From: an uncultured Eubacteriales bacterium
GTDB taxonomy: Bacteria; Bacillota; Clostridia; Oscillospirales; Oscillospiraceae
Assembly (NCBI GenBank): GCA_900313925.1
Contig: OMTF01000045.1
Span: 1-56,446 of the forward strand
Reading direction: 5' to 3'
Length of the DNA: 56,446 nucleotides
Shown piece by piece: positions 8,370 through 19,000 of the stretch. Position numbers and translations under genes: made by a program. How positions within the stretch are numbered: the first letter of the stretch is position 1; each line of letters begins with the position of its first letter. The notes under the pieces are model-generated. The model was not told the origin of the DNA. It did not search any database and was given only the letters and a program-made list of their open reading frames with translations.

Positions 8370-9767
8370 ATGAATAAATTATGGGCAGGAAGGGCTTCTG
8401 GTAAAGTAGATGAAATTGCAGAGGATTTTAACTCTTCCATAAATATTGACAAGCGTATGTACCGCGAAGATATTAAAGGATCTATTGCACATGCAGAGAT
8501 GCTGGCAAGGCAAAAGATTATCTCGCGCGAATCGGCAGATAATATCATTTCAGGTTTAAAAAGTATACTGCAAGATATTGATTCGGGAACGCTTGAAATA
8601 AATAGTTCCTCTGAAGACATTCATACTTTTGTTGAACAAATTCTTACAGAGCGCATTGGGGAGGATGGGAAAAAGCTTCATACGGCACGAAGTCGAAATG
8701 ACCAGGTTGCCCTTGATCTCCGTATGTATTTACGGGAACAAATAATATGCATAGATAGCAGCTTAAAGCATTTAATTAACTGCCTCAATGATTGCTCACG
8801 TAATACGATTGATGATATCATGCCAGGGTATACGCATCTTCAAAGAGCTCAACCTGTTACCTTGGGGCATCATTTAGCTGCCTATTCGATGATGTTCCTT
8901 AGAGATAGAGAGCGCCTAAAACATGTATATAATACAACAAACATCTCCCCGATAGGTTGCTGTGCGCTTGCTGGAACTACATATACCATAGATCGTGATT
9001 TTGAATCCAGTATCTTGGGCTTTTATGATATATCACGCAATAGTATGGACGGTGTTTCTGACAGAGATTTTTGCATTGAATATCTTAGCAGTTTATCCAT
9101 TATCATGATGCATCTTTCAAGAATATGCGAAGAACTTATTTTATGGAGTAGCTGGGAATTTGGATACATTGAATTTTCTAATTCCTATACAACAGGTTCA
9201 TCAATAATGCCACAAAAGAAAAATCCTGATATTGCGGAGCTTATACGCGGAAAAACAGGGCGAGTTTATGGCGCTCTAATAGCCATGCTTACAATTCAGA
9301 AATCTCTTCCATTGACATACAACAAAGATATGCAAGAAGATAAAGCGTGTATTTTTGATGCAACTGACACTGTTATAAACTCCCTTCGCGTTATAGCACC
9401 AATGATAAGCACAATGACCGTAAAAAAAGAAAGAATGCTTTTGGCTGCAAAAGAAGGCTTTATAAATGCAACCGATCTTGCTGATTACTTAGTAAAAAAA
9501 GGTGTTCCATTCAGAAATGCCTATAAAATATCAGGGGAAATTGTTTCCGAGTGTATTGAAAAGCATTTGACACTTGAAGAATTTTCCTTGAGCTCTTATA
9601 AAAAGCACTCAGAACTATTTGATTCAGATTTATATGATGCCATAGATCTTAAAAATTGTGTTAATCGAAGAAACTCTGTAGGAGGTACTTCACATCAGGC
9701 TATAGTTGACGAATTGAAATATATTGAAAAAATAAATAAAGAAGAAATGGGCTGCTGCGATGACTAA
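8370..9767 (+). CDS. argH: argininosuccinate lyase
   Basis: 465 residues. It splits argininosuccinate to arginine and fumarate. It belongs to the fumarase/aspartase superfamily: LHTARSRNDQVALDLRMYLR near residue 105, MPGYTHLQRAQPVTLGHHLAA near 150, and the signature loop GSSIMPQKKNPDIAELIRGK near 275 that carries the catalytic serine. ATG 8370 follows GAGG; an in-frame GTG two codons earlier overlaps the ribosome site and is less likely. The last eight bases overlap the start of argC, which suggests coupled translation. Full length, no anomaly. Confidence 0.96.
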   Translation: MNKLWAGRASGKVDEIAEDFNSSINIDKRMYREDIKGSIAHAEMLARQKIISRESADNIISGLKSILQDIDSGTLEINSSSEDIHTFVEQILTERIGEDGKKLHTARSRNDQVALDLRMYLREQIICIDSSLKHLINCLNDCSRNTIDDIMPGYTHLQRAQPVTLGHHLAAYSMMFLRDRERLKHVYNTTNISPIGCCALAGTTYTIDRDFESSILGFYDISRNSMDGVSDRDFCIEYLSSLSIIMMHLSRICEELILWSSWEFGYIEFSNSYTTGSSIMPQKKNPDIAELIRGKTGRVYGALIAMLTIQKSLPLTYNKDMQEDKACIFDATDTVINSLRVIAPMISTMTVKKERMLLAAKEGFINATDLADYLVKKGVPFRNAYKISGEIVSECIEKHLTLEEFSLSSYKKHSELFDSDLYDAIDLKNCVNRRNSVGGTSHQAIVDELKYIEKINKEEMGCCDD

Positions 9768-10704
9768 AGTTTTTATTGATGGAAGTGCGGGAACAACCGG
9801 TTTGAGAATTCATGACAGGCTGAAAAATCGTGAGGATATTAATTTACTGACTATCGATTACGAAAAACGGCATAACATTGACTTGCGAAGGGAAGCTCTC
9901 AACGAAGCAGATATTGTCTTTTTATGCTTACCCGATGATGCTGCAATAGAATCTGTTTCTCTAATAGATGGGCAAAATGATGTTGTTATCATTGATACCT
10001 CAACGGCTCATCGAGTATCGCCTGGTTGGGTTTATGGATTCCCTGAATTTCCCGGCCAAAGAGATTTAATTCATTCTGCTAAGAGGATTGCAAATCCAGG
10101 TTGCCATGCAAGTGGATTCATTTGCCTTATTTACCCCTTAATAAAAGCAGATATCTTACCAAGTACTTCCTTGCTGACTTGTTACAGCTTAACAGGGTAT
10201 TCCGGTGGCGGGAAAAAAATGATCAGCGAATATGAATCTGCGAATGAGACGGGCACATTAAACGCACCAAGAATATACGGTCTGAACCAGAATCATAAGC
10301 ACCTTAAAGAAATGACAAGAATCCCCGGATTAACTCACGCTCCTATTTTCAGCCCTATTGTAGCTAATTATTTTAGCGGCATGACAACTGTAGTTTCTCT
10401 ATTTAAAGAGGAAATCAGCGGAACAATTGAGCAAATTAAAGATATATACAGAACTTTATATCACGGGCCTATTGTGCACTACGAAGAAAAAGACGATGAA
10501 AAAGGAATGTTTTCCTCCAGTAGATTCACAGATCGAGATGACATGGAAGTACTTGTTTATGGCAATGATGAGCGTATTACATTAATTTCAAGATTTGACA
10601 ATTTGGGTAAAGGCGCTTCTGGGGCAGCAATCCAAAATATGAATATTGTTATGGGAATTGATGAAACAACTGGCTTGCGTATTGGAGGTCATAGTGCGCA
10701 ATGA
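9760..10704 (+). CDS. argC: N-acetyl-gamma-glutamyl-phosphate reductase, short form
   Basis: 314 residues, matching the shorter of the two ArgC types. It reduces N-acetylglutamyl phosphate to the semialdehyde with NADPH. The nucleotide fold starts at FIDGSAGTTGLRIHDRL, the catalytic cysteine is in ANPGCHASGF, and the YSLTGYSGGGKKMI and ATP-independent FSPIVANYFSGM segments are typical of the short class. It overlaps argH by eight bases and argJ by four (ATGA), so the genes are very likely co-translated. Confidence 0.95.
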   Translation: MTKVFIDGSAGTTGLRIHDRLKNREDINLLTIDYEKRHNIDLRREALNEADIVFLCLPDDAAIESVSLIDGQNDVVIIDTSTAHRVSPGWVYGFPEFPGQRDLIHSAKRIANPGCHASGFICLIYPLIKADILPSTSLLTCYSLTGYSGGGKKMISEYESANETGTLNAPRIYGLNQNHKHLKEMTRIPGLTHAPIFSPIVANYFSGMTTVVSLFKEEISGTIEQIKDIYRTLYHGPIVHYEEKDDEKGMFSSSRFTDRDDMEVLVYGNDERITLISRFDNLGKGASGAAIQNMNIVMGIDETTGLRIGGHSAQ

Positions 10705-11921
10705 ATTATATTGAAGGCGGCGTATGCGCTCCTAAGGGTTTCACCGCTGCAGGTATGCATGTAGGAATCAGAGCAAACAAGGAAAAAAATGATTTAATGG
10801 TCATTTTCTCTATGCATCCTTGCAGTAGTGCCGGTATTTTTACTAAAAATATCGTATGTTCTGGACCTGTTAAATTAAATCGAAAAAATATTATAGCTGG
10901 AAATGCATGCGCATTTATTGCAAATTCTGGCATAGCAAACGCCTGCTGCCCTAATTGCAATGAGAACGCTCTCAGAATGCAGCATGCTGCTGCCCAAGCA
11001 TTAAAAATCGAAAATGAACAAGTCCTTGTCGCCTCGACAGGAATTATAGGTGTTCGTTTGCCTGTAGAGAAAATCGAAAATAATATTTCCGAACTTGTTT
11101 CGCGATTAGAAAACTCTGCAGAAGGCTCGAATGAAGCAGCTCTTGCAATTATGACTACCGATACTAGAAAAAAAGAGTTTGCTATTTCCGGAGAAATCTC
11201 TGGAAAAACTGTAACAATTGGGGGAATTGCCAAAGGAAGTGGCATGATTCACCCAAATATGGGAACTATGCTTTGCTTTTTAACAACGGATTGCTTAATT
11301 TCTGCGTCAATGCTTGATAAAGCACTAAGAAATGTCTGTGATGTAACATTCAACAGAATAAGCGTTGATGGCGATACATCCACAAATGATTCAATGATGA
11401 TATTAGCAAATGGATTAGCATGTAATAATTTTATAACAGAAGAGAATGACGATTTTATTCTTTTTGAGAGCATGCTCCGTGATTTATGCACTCGCATTGC
11501 CAGAGCAATGGCTGCCGATGGTGAGGGTGCAAAGCATTTGATTACATGCACAGTTTTAAATTCCTCATCCGAGCAAAAAGCTTCACATATTGCTAAAAGT
11601 ATAATCAGTTCGAATCTAACTAAAACAGCCATTTTTGGGTGTGATGCAAACTGGGGACGTGTCCTATGCGCCATGGGCTATTCAGGTGAAAAATTCAATC
11701 CAGATGCCGTTGATATATATTTTCGTTCGGATATTGGTACAATTAAGGTATGTGAAAACGGAATAGGCGTAAATTTTGATGAAACACTCGCTAAGGAAAT
11801 TCTACTTCGTCCAGAGATAGAAATATTAGCGAATATTAACGAAGGAAAATATTCGGCTACATGCTGGGGCTGTGATATGACCTACGATTATATTAGTATT
11901 AACGGAGATTATAGAACATGA
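10701..11921 (+). CDS. argJ: bifunctional ornithine acetyltransferase/N-acetylglutamate synthase
   Basis: 406 residues. ArgJ moves the acetyl group from N-acetylornithine back to glutamate and, in bifunctional forms, also makes N-acetylglutamate from acetyl-CoA. No separate argE or argA is seen in the cluster, which fits a cyclic pathway. The autoprocessing site is in KGSGMIHPNMGTMLCFLTTD. The nucleophile is T189. The residue before it is Gly188, where most relatives have Ala. The C-terminal half has FGCDANWGRVLCAMGYSG. The start and stop overlap argC and argB as ATGA on both sides. Whether it is mono- or bifunctional cannot be decided from sequence alone. Confidence 0.95.
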   Translation: MNYIEGGVCAPKGFTAAGMHVGIRANKEKNDLMVIFSMHPCSSAGIFTKNIVCSGPVKLNRKNIIAGNACAFIANSGIANACCPNCNENALRMQHAAAQALKIENEQVLVASTGIIGVRLPVEKIENNISELVSRLENSAEGSNEAALAIMTTDTRKKEFAISGEISGKTVTIGGIAKGSGMIHPNMGTMLCFLTTDCLISASMLDKALRNVCDVTFNRISVDGDTSTNDSMMILANGLACNNFITEENDDFILFESMLRDLCTRIARAMAADGEGAKHLITCTVLNSSSEQKASHIAKSIISSNLTKTAIFGCDANWGRVLCAMGYSGEKFNPDAVDIYFRSDIGTIKVCENGIGVNFDETLAKEILLRPEIEILANINEGKYSATCWGCDMTYDYISINGDYRT

Positions 11922-12781
11922 ACTCATCTTTTAAAAACAGCAATATTGCTGATATTCTCATACAAACTCTTCCTTATATTCAGGAATACAGCGGGTGTAA
12001 CATTGTTGTTAAATACGGTGGAAATGCTATGACTTCAGATATTCTTGAAAGCGAAGTAATGGAAGATATTACTTTGCTGCAGTCTATTGGGATCAGAGTT
12101 GTTCTTGTGCATGGTGGTGGCCCGGAAATAACTTGTATGATGTCAAAGTTAGGTAAAAAAGCGAAATTTATTAATGGGCTTAGGGTTACTGATAAAGAAA
12201 CTATCGAAATTGCAGAGATGGTCCTTGCCGGAAAAGTTAATAAGAAACTTGTTAATCTTCTTCAGAAATATAATGGCAAGGCAGTTGGAATATCAGGCGT
12301 AGATGGAAAACTCTGCGAAGTGCAGCAAAAATCAAAACAACTTGGATATGTTGGCGATATTATTGCTGTTCATCCAAACATACTCTTGGATCTGCTGAAT
12401 GCCGGTTATATTCCTGTTATTGCAAGCATTGGATGTGATTCTAACGGATTAACTTATAATATAAATGGTGATGCTGCAGCTGCAGAAATTGCGGTTGCGA
12501 TTCATAGTAAAAAACTTATTATGATGACAGATATTTCGGGGGTTCTTCTTGATGTAAATGATCCAACAACATTAGTTCATGAATTAACTGTTCAGGAAGC
12601 AGAAAAATTAAAAGAAAAAGGGAGCATCAATGAAGGTATGCTGCCAAAAATAGACAGTTGCATTAGAGCAATACAAGGTGGTGTGCCACGCGTTTCGATT
12701 CTTGACGGGAGAGTCGCGCATTCTATACTTATTGAATTACTTACAGATGAGGGTTCAGGAACAATGATTTATGGAGGTTAA
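11918..12781 (+). CDS. argB: acetylglutamate kinase
   Basis: 287 residues of the amino acid kinase family, phosphorylating N-acetylglutamate. NIVVKYGGNAMTSD, VLVHGGGPEITCMMSKLG and the C-terminal SINEGMLPKIDSCIRAIQGG are characteristic. A moderately long N-terminal helix (FKNSNIADILIQTLPYIQEY) precedes the core, as in arginine-inhibited hexameric forms, so feedback control by arginine is likely but inferred. It starts inside the argJ stop (ATGA), and its 3' end carries the ribosome site for argD. Confidence 0.96.
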   Translation: MNSSFKNSNIADILIQTLPYIQEYSGCNIVVKYGGNAMTSDILESEVMEDITLLQSIGIRVVLVHGGGPEITCMMSKLGKKAKFINGLRVTDKETIEIAEMVLAGKVNKKLVNLLQKYNGKAVGISGVDGKLCEVQQKSKQLGYVGDIIAVHPNILLDLLNAGYIPVIASIGCDSNGLTYNINGDAAAAEIAVAIHSKKLIMMTDISGVLLDVNDPTTLVHELTVQEAEKLKEKGSINEGMLPKIDSCIRAIQGGVPRVSILDGRVAHSILIELLTDEGSGTMIYGG

Positions 12782-12782
12782 T

Positions 12783-13949
12783 ATGAGCTCTTTATTTGAA
12801 AAGGATGCCAGATATATTTCAAATACTTATGCCCGATTTCCTGTTGAAATTGTTAGGGGCGAAGGTTCTCTCGCATATGATAGTCGTGATAAACGATATA
12901 TTGATATGGGAGCCGGTATAGGTGTTAACATTTTTGGATATGCGGATAAAGAATGGCAAAACGCTGTAATTAACCAGTTGAGAAAAGTTCAACATACCTC
13001 AAATTTATTTTATACTTGTCCCGATGCTGAGCTTGCAGAAATGCTTTGCATTAGAACCGGTTTAAAAAAAGTATTTTTCTGTAATTCCGGTGCTGAAGCC
13101 AATGAATGCGCGATAAAAGCGGCAAGAAAGTATGGGCAAAATAAGCGTGGAAATGACTGTTTTAATATTATAACTCTATATAATAGTTTCCATGGCCGCA
13201 CACTTACTACTCTAGCGGCTACCGGGCAAGATCATTACCACGAATTGTTTCAGCCGTTAACGCCCGGCTTTCTATATTCTCATCCTAATAATTTCAATGA
13301 GATGAAGAGCTTGATGGAAAACGATAACGTCGCTGCCGTTATGTTGGAATGCGTTCAAGGTGAAGGCGGAGTATTCCCTTTGGAAAAAGAATTCCTGCAA
13401 AGAGTTGCTGATTATGCTAAGCAAAGAGATATTCTCGTTATCATTGATGAAGTTCAAAGTGGGAATGGACGTTCTGGAGCATTATATTCTTATATGAATT
13501 ATGGCATACAGCCAGATCTTGTTACCACCGCCAAAGGTCTTGGAGGAGGTCTCCCTATTGGCGCTTGCTTATTTGGAGATAAAGTTGAGACAATTTTCCA
13601 AAAAGGCGACAACGGATCTACTTTTGGCGGGAACCCTGTATGCTGTGCGGGAGCAGTTAATATTCTTTCGCGTATTACCGAAGAGTTGCTTGTCGAAGTT
13701 CAAGAAAAGTCAGACTTTATCTTTAATAGCTTATCCAATGTAAAAGGAATTACTTCTATTTCCGGAATGGGTCTGATGGTTGGATTTGAAACGAGCAAAC
13801 CTGCGATCGAGGTTGTTAATAAATGTATATCCGATGGTGTCCTTTGCTTGACTGCGGAACATAACCGTATTAGGCTTTTACCTGCTTTAAATATCCCTAT
13901 GGATTTGTTATCAAATGCTATTGAAATCATAAAATATAACTGCTTGTAA
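12783..13949 (+). CDS. argD: acetylornithine aminotransferase
   Basis: 388 residues, class III PLP aminotransferase converting N-acetylglutamate semialdehyde to N-acetylornithine. FFCNSGAEANECAIKAARKY binds the PLP phosphate, IIDEVQSGNGRSG precedes the Schiff-base lysine in TTAKGLGGGLPIGA, and FGGNPVCCAGA follows. ATG 12783 lies six bases after GGAGGT. An earlier in-frame ATG at 12771 would overlap that ribosome site and the argB end, so I rejected it. A 64-base gap separates it from argF, with no obvious terminator. Confidence 0.95.
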   Translation: MSSLFEKDARYISNTYARFPVEIVRGEGSLAYDSRDKRYIDMGAGIGVNIFGYADKEWQNAVINQLRKVQHTSNLFYTCPDAELAEMLCIRTGLKKVFFCNSGAEANECAIKAARKYGQNKRGNDCFNIITLYNSFHGRTLTTLAATGQDHYHELFQPLTPGFLYSHPNNFNEMKSLMENDNVAAVMLECVQGEGGVFPLEKEFLQRVADYAKQRDILVIIDEVQSGNGRSGALYSYMNYGIQPDLVTTAKGLGGGLPIGACLFGDKVETIFQKGDNGSTFGGNPVCCAGAVNILSRITEELLVEVQEKSDFIFNSLSNVKGITSISGMGLMVGFETSKPAIEVVNKCISDGVLCLTAEHNRIRLLPALNIPMDLLSNAIEIIKYNCL

Positions 13950-14013
13950 AAACCTGAATATATTCTGTTTCTAGTTATAAGCTTATGGAACAAGGGTTAG
14001 TAGGAGATCTGAA

Positions 14014-14994
14014 ATGAGCTTAAAAGGCAGAGACTTACTTACACTTTTGGACTTTAGTTCTGAAGAAATTCAAACAATTTTGGATTGCGCTGCGGAACTA
14101 AAGTACCGTAAAAAAGCAGGCTATTCACATAAAATTCTAGAAGGAAAAAACATCGCAATTATTTTTGAAAAAAGCAGTACGCGAACAAGATGTGCCTTTG
14201 AAGTTGCCGCAAGGGACCTTGGAATTGGTACGACGTACCTTTCATCAGGATCGCAAATCGGTATTAAAGAATCACTGCCTGATACTGCACGTGTTCTGTC
14301 TAGAATGTTTGATGCCATTGAATACCGCGGCTACGAACAGGCACGGGTAGCAAGCATAGCCAAATATGCAAGCGTACCGGTCTTTAATGGTCTTACAAAT
14401 GAGTTCCATCCTACACAAGTTCTTGCAGATTTTTTGACCATAATCGAATATTTTCACCGCCTCCAAGGAATTAACCTTGTTTATTATGGCGATGCACGCT
14501 ACAATATGGGAAACTCTCTAATGATTGGTTGTGCGAAAATGGGAATGAATTATACCGCTTGTGCTCCCAAAGCATATTTTCCAAACAGTAACTTAACTAA
14601 AACCTGCAGAGATATAGCCTTGAAAACCGGTGCAACCATTTCATTTGAAACAGATCCTTATAATGCTGCTTCAGGCGCGGATGTTATATATACAGATATT
14701 TGGGCTTCTATGGGAGAACCTGAAGAGGTATGGAATACGAGAGTAAGTGATCTTTTGCCTTATCAAGTTAATCAGAAAATTATAGATGCTGCAGGGAGTC
14801 ATTGTAAATTTATGCATTGTTTGCCTTCATATCACAACAAAGAAACACAAATTGGGAATAAGGTATGCTCTCGGTTTGGTTTACAAGCGTTGGAAGTTAC
14901 GGATGACGTTTTTGAGGGGGCGCAATCTATTGTATTCGATGAAGCCGAAAACCGTATGCATACGATAAAAGCTGTAATGGCTTTAATGATGTGA
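14014..14994 (+). CDS. argF: ornithine carbamoyltransferase
   Basis: 326 residues. It joins carbamoyl phosphate to ornithine to give citrulline. The carbamoyl phosphate loop KSSTRTRCAFE is near residue 55, FHPTQVLADFLT near 133, DIWASMGEPEE near 230, and HCLPSYHNKET near 270 is the ornithine-specific loop (HCLP). This distinguishes it from aspartate or putrescine carbamoyltransferases. Its stop overlaps the region where carA begins, placing it in one transcript with the carbamoyl phosphate synthase that supplies its substrate. Confidence 0.96.
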   Translation: MSLKGRDLLTLLDFSSEEIQTILDCAAELKYRKKAGYSHKILEGKNIAIIFEKSSTRTRCAFEVAARDLGIGTTYLSSGSQIGIKESLPDTARVLSRMFDAIEYRGYEQARVASIAKYASVPVFNGLTNEFHPTQVLADFLTIIEYFHRLQGINLVYYGDARYNMGNSLMIGCAKMGMNYTACAPKAYFPNSNLTKTCRDIALKTGATISFETDPYNAASGADVIYTDIWASMGEPEEVWNTRVSDLLPYQVNQKIIDAAGSHCKFMHCLPSYHNKETQIGNKVCSRFGLQALEVTDDVFEGAQSIVFDEAENRMHTIKAVMALMM

Positions 14995-14999
14995 AAAAA

Positions 15000-16076
15000 A
15001 TGAAAAAGAAAGCATATTTAGTTCTTGAAGATGGCACCGTATTTGAAGGATATCGATTCGGAGCAGAAAAAGTTTCAATCGGGGAACTTGTTTTTACTAC
15101 TGGTATGTGTGGGTACTGTGAAACGCTAACAGATCCAAGCTATTTTGGTCAGATCGTTTTGCAAACGTTTCCGCTGATTGGAAACTATGGCATTATTCCT
15201 GAAGATTTTGAAGGAAAACCTTGTGTAAAGGGTTATGTCGTAAGAGAGTACTGTGAGCATCCATCCAATTTCAGGGCAAAAATGGATTTAAATTCCTACC
15301 TAAAGGATTCAGGTATTCCTGGCATTTGTGGAGTAGACACAAGGCAGATAACCAGGATCATTCGCGAACACGGAGTGATGAATGCAATTATCTGTGACGT
15401 TAAGCCAAATGATCTTACTGAAGTTCAGCAATATAAAATTGAAAATGCCGTCGCTTCTACTTCGTGTCAGGAAACATATACTTTAAATCCCGATCATGTG
15501 GACTATAATGTTGTATTGGTTGACTACGGTGCTAAAAGAAACATCAGTAGGGAACTCCTTGTACGCAATTGCCGCGTTACAGTAGTGCCCTCTTCTTCAT
15601 CTGCAAATGAAATTACCGCTTTATCCCCTGATGGTATCATGTTATCAAATGGACCGGGAGATCCGCAAGATAACAAATATTGCATTGAACAATTAAAACT
15701 GCTCATTGGGCGGATTCCCATTTTTGGAATTTGTCTAGGACATCAGTTGCTTGCACTTGCCGCAGGGGGCAAGACCTATAAACTTAAGTACGGCCATCGT
15801 GGTGCAAACCAACCTGTGCGTGATTTATTGGGAACACGTACATTCATAACTTCTCAAAACCACGGTTACGCTGTTGAAAGCAAAAGCATTCATAATGTTG
15901 CCACTGAAATCTTTCAGAACGCAAATGATCATACTTGCGAAGGTCTGGAATACCCGCAAATGAATTGCTTTTCCGTTCAATTTCACCCAGAAGCTTGCAG
16001 TGGCCCCAAAGACACTGAATTCCTATTCAACCGCTTCATTAAAATGATGGAGGCCTCTAAGAATGCCAAGAGATAA
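15000..16076 (+). CDS. carA: carbamoyl-phosphate synthase small (glutaminase) subunit
   Basis: 358 residues. The N-terminal CarA domain (YLVLEDGTVFEGYRFGAEK) is followed by a class I glutamine amidotransferase domain. The nucleophile C245 is in FGICLGHQLLALAAGG, and the His-Glu pair is in QFHPEACSGP. It releases ammonia from glutamine and channels it to CarB. ATG 15000 or GTG 14991 could be the start; neither has a strong ribosome site, so coupling to argF (whose stop lies at 14992-14994) is likely. It overlaps carB by 14 bases. Confidence 0.95.
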   Translation: MKKKAYLVLEDGTVFEGYRFGAEKVSIGELVFTTGMCGYCETLTDPSYFGQIVLQTFPLIGNYGIIPEDFEGKPCVKGYVVREYCEHPSNFRAKMDLNSYLKDSGIPGICGVDTRQITRIIREHGVMNAIICDVKPNDLTEVQQYKIENAVASTSCQETYTLNPDHVDYNVVLVDYGAKRNISRELLVRNCRVTVVPSSSSANEITALSPDGIMLSNGPGDPQDNKYCIEQLKLLIGRIPIFGICLGHQLLALAAGGKTYKLKYGHRGANQPVRDLLGTRTFITSQNHGYAVESKSIHNVATEIFQNANDHTCEGLEYPQMNCFSVQFHPEACSGPKDTEFLFNRFIKMMEASKNAKR

Positions 16077-19000
16077 TAGTATACGTAAAGTAATGGTTAT
16101 TGGATCCGGCCCCATTGTAATAGGTCAGGCAGCTGAGTTTGATTATGCTGGTGCGCAGGCATGCGGGGTTTTAAAGTCTGAGGGGGTAAACGTAGTTCTT
16201 GTAAACTCAAATCCGGCCACAATAATGACCGATAAGCACTTAGCAGATGAAATATATTTAGAGCCGCTCAATGCGGAAACTGTAAAGCGTATAATTGAGA
16301 AAGAAAAACCTGACAGTCTACTTGCAGGTCTTGGCGGTCAGACTGCATTGAATATAGCGATGGAGCTTTCAAAAAACGATTGGCTTCAAAATCATGGGGT
16401 ACGTTTATTAGGCTCCAACATGGATGCAATAGGCAAAGCCGAAGATCGGAAACTATTTCACGATACAATGGAAAAAATAGGCCAGCCTGTCGTACCTTCC
16501 GGAATTGCAACTGATTTGGATTCAGCATTATTAGTTGCAAAAAAAATAGGCTATCCAATTATCGTTCGTCCCGCATTTACGCTTGGCGGCACTGGCGGCG
16601 GGATTGCTAATGATGAAGAAGAAATGACTGTTATTGCCAATTCTGGTTTGGAACAATCACCAATTCATCAAATTCTTGTAGAACGCAGTATCGCTGGATG
16701 GAAGGAAATTGAATTTGAAACCATGCGCGATTCTATTGGTAATGTCATTGCAGTCTGTTCTATGGAAAATTTAGATCCAGTAGGCATTCATACTGGAGAT
16801 AGTATTGTAGTTGCACCAACAGTTACTCTCTCAGATAAAGAATTTCAAATGCTTCGCTCTGCTGCCTTAAACATTATTACGGAAATTGGTATTGTAGGAG
16901 GCTGCAATTGTCAATTTGCATTAAACCCAAACAGTTTCGAATATGCAGTCATAGAAGTCAATCCGCGTGTTTCGCGCTCTTCGGCTTTAGCATCCAAGGC
17001 AACAGGCTATCCTATAGCTAAAATTACTACAAAAATAGCACTTGGGTATACACTTGATGAAATCAAGAATGACATTACAGGAAAAACTTGTGCTTGTTTT
17101 GAACCCACTTTAGATTATATCGTAGTTAAATTCCCCAAATGGCCATTTGATAAATTTGCTGGCTCCAGTCGTAGATTAGGAACTCAAATGAAAGCAACTG
17201 GAGAGGTTATGGCAATTGCCCCAACCTTTGAAGCAGCATTGATGAAAGCCGTGAGAGGAGCTGAAATATCCTATGATACTTTGAATGCACCTCCTCTCAA
17301 CAGCAAATCTATTCTCGAAAGACTTGCTGAACAAAATGATCATCGAATTTTCACCGTATTTGAGGCGATCAAATCCAATGTTTCTATTGAAAAAATTCAC
17401 GAGATTACAGCCATCGATTTCTGGTTTTTGTATAAAATTAAAAATCTGGCTGATTATGAAGTAAAGATTTCCACTGAACCCTTTACGGACGAACTATATT
17501 TTATCGGAAAGAAACTCGGCTATACAGATACAGCTATTAAGCGAATATCAGGTGTTGGCTCTCTTCCTTCCTTTGATTATTGCTATAAAATGGTCGATAC
17601 CTGCGGCGCAGAATTTGCCGCCGAAACTCCTTATTTTTATTCTGCATACGATGAATTCTGTGAATCGCGGACTTTTAAGAAAAGCGGTCGCCCGGTAATA
17701 TTAGTATTAGGCTCTGGACCAATCCGGATAGGGCAGGGGATTGAATTTGATTATTCCTCGGTACATTGTGTTTGGACTCTTCGCTCACTTGGATATGACG
17801 TTGTAATCGTAAATAATAACCCTGAAACAGTTTCTACCGATTATGATACTGCGGATCGACTTTATTTCGAACCTCTTACTCCCGAAGATGTAATAAATAT
17901 TATCAAAGTAGAAAAGCCAATTGGTGTTGTTGTCGCCTTCGGCGGGCAAACTGCTATCAAATTGACTAAATTCCTCGATGAGAACCATATCAGAATTTTA
18001 GGTACTTCCGCAGAAAGCATTGATATCGCTGAAGATCGCAGTCGTTTTGACAAACTTCTTGAAAAATTTGGAATTAAACGACCAAAAGGCATGGCGGTAT
18101 TAACAATGGACGAAGCCATTAATGCCGCAGAAAATCTTGGCTATCCTGTTTTATTGCGTCCCTCCTATGTCATTGGTGGACAGAATATGGTGATTGCCCA
18201 CAATGAGTACGATACACGCAAATACATGACCACTATTTTATCTGGCGATATTGATAATCCCGTTTTGATTGATAAATACATGCCTGGAACTGAACTTGAA
18301 GTGGATGTAATTTCTGATGGTAAAGATGTTTTGATTCCCGGTATTATGGAACACATCGAACGTGCCGGAATCCATTCCGGAGATTCTATTGCTGTTTATC
18401 CGCCTTACAATCTTATGGATAAACAACTGGAGCGTATCTGCGATGTGTCCACAAAATTGGCTTTAGCAATGAAAACAAAGGGGCTTGTAAATATTCAATA
18501 CTTAATTTATAAGGGCGAATTATATGTCATTGAAGTAAATCCGCGCGCTTCAAGAACCGTCCCTTATATAAGTAAGGTCACCGGAGTACCGATGGTGGAT
18601 TTGGCTTCACAAGTAATGCTTGGTGCAAGATTGACCGAATTGAATTATGGTACTGGTCTATATCGTACACCGCCCTATACGGCAGTTAAGGTACCTGTCT
18701 TTTCATTTGAAAAACTTTCCGATGCAAATGCAATTTTAGGACCGGAAATGAAATCTACAGGAGAAGTCCTTGGGCTTGGAAGAACAATGGCAGAGGCTTT
18801 ATTTAAAGGCTTGACGGCTGCTGGATTTGCTGTACCACATGCAATAAAAAACGGTGAAAAAGGTGTATTAATAAGTGTAGAAGAAAACGATTCTCAAGAT
18901 ATCCTTATGCTTGCTAGACGCTTTGATGAGCTTGGTATGAATTTATTTGCCACGCCAAGTACAGCTATTGCGATTTCGAGATTGGGAATCCCCGTTACTT

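Noticed and set aside
10706..11674. Long minus-strand frames inside argJ
   Set aside because: Shadows of the argJ codon pattern. The plus-strand protein has complete family motifs.
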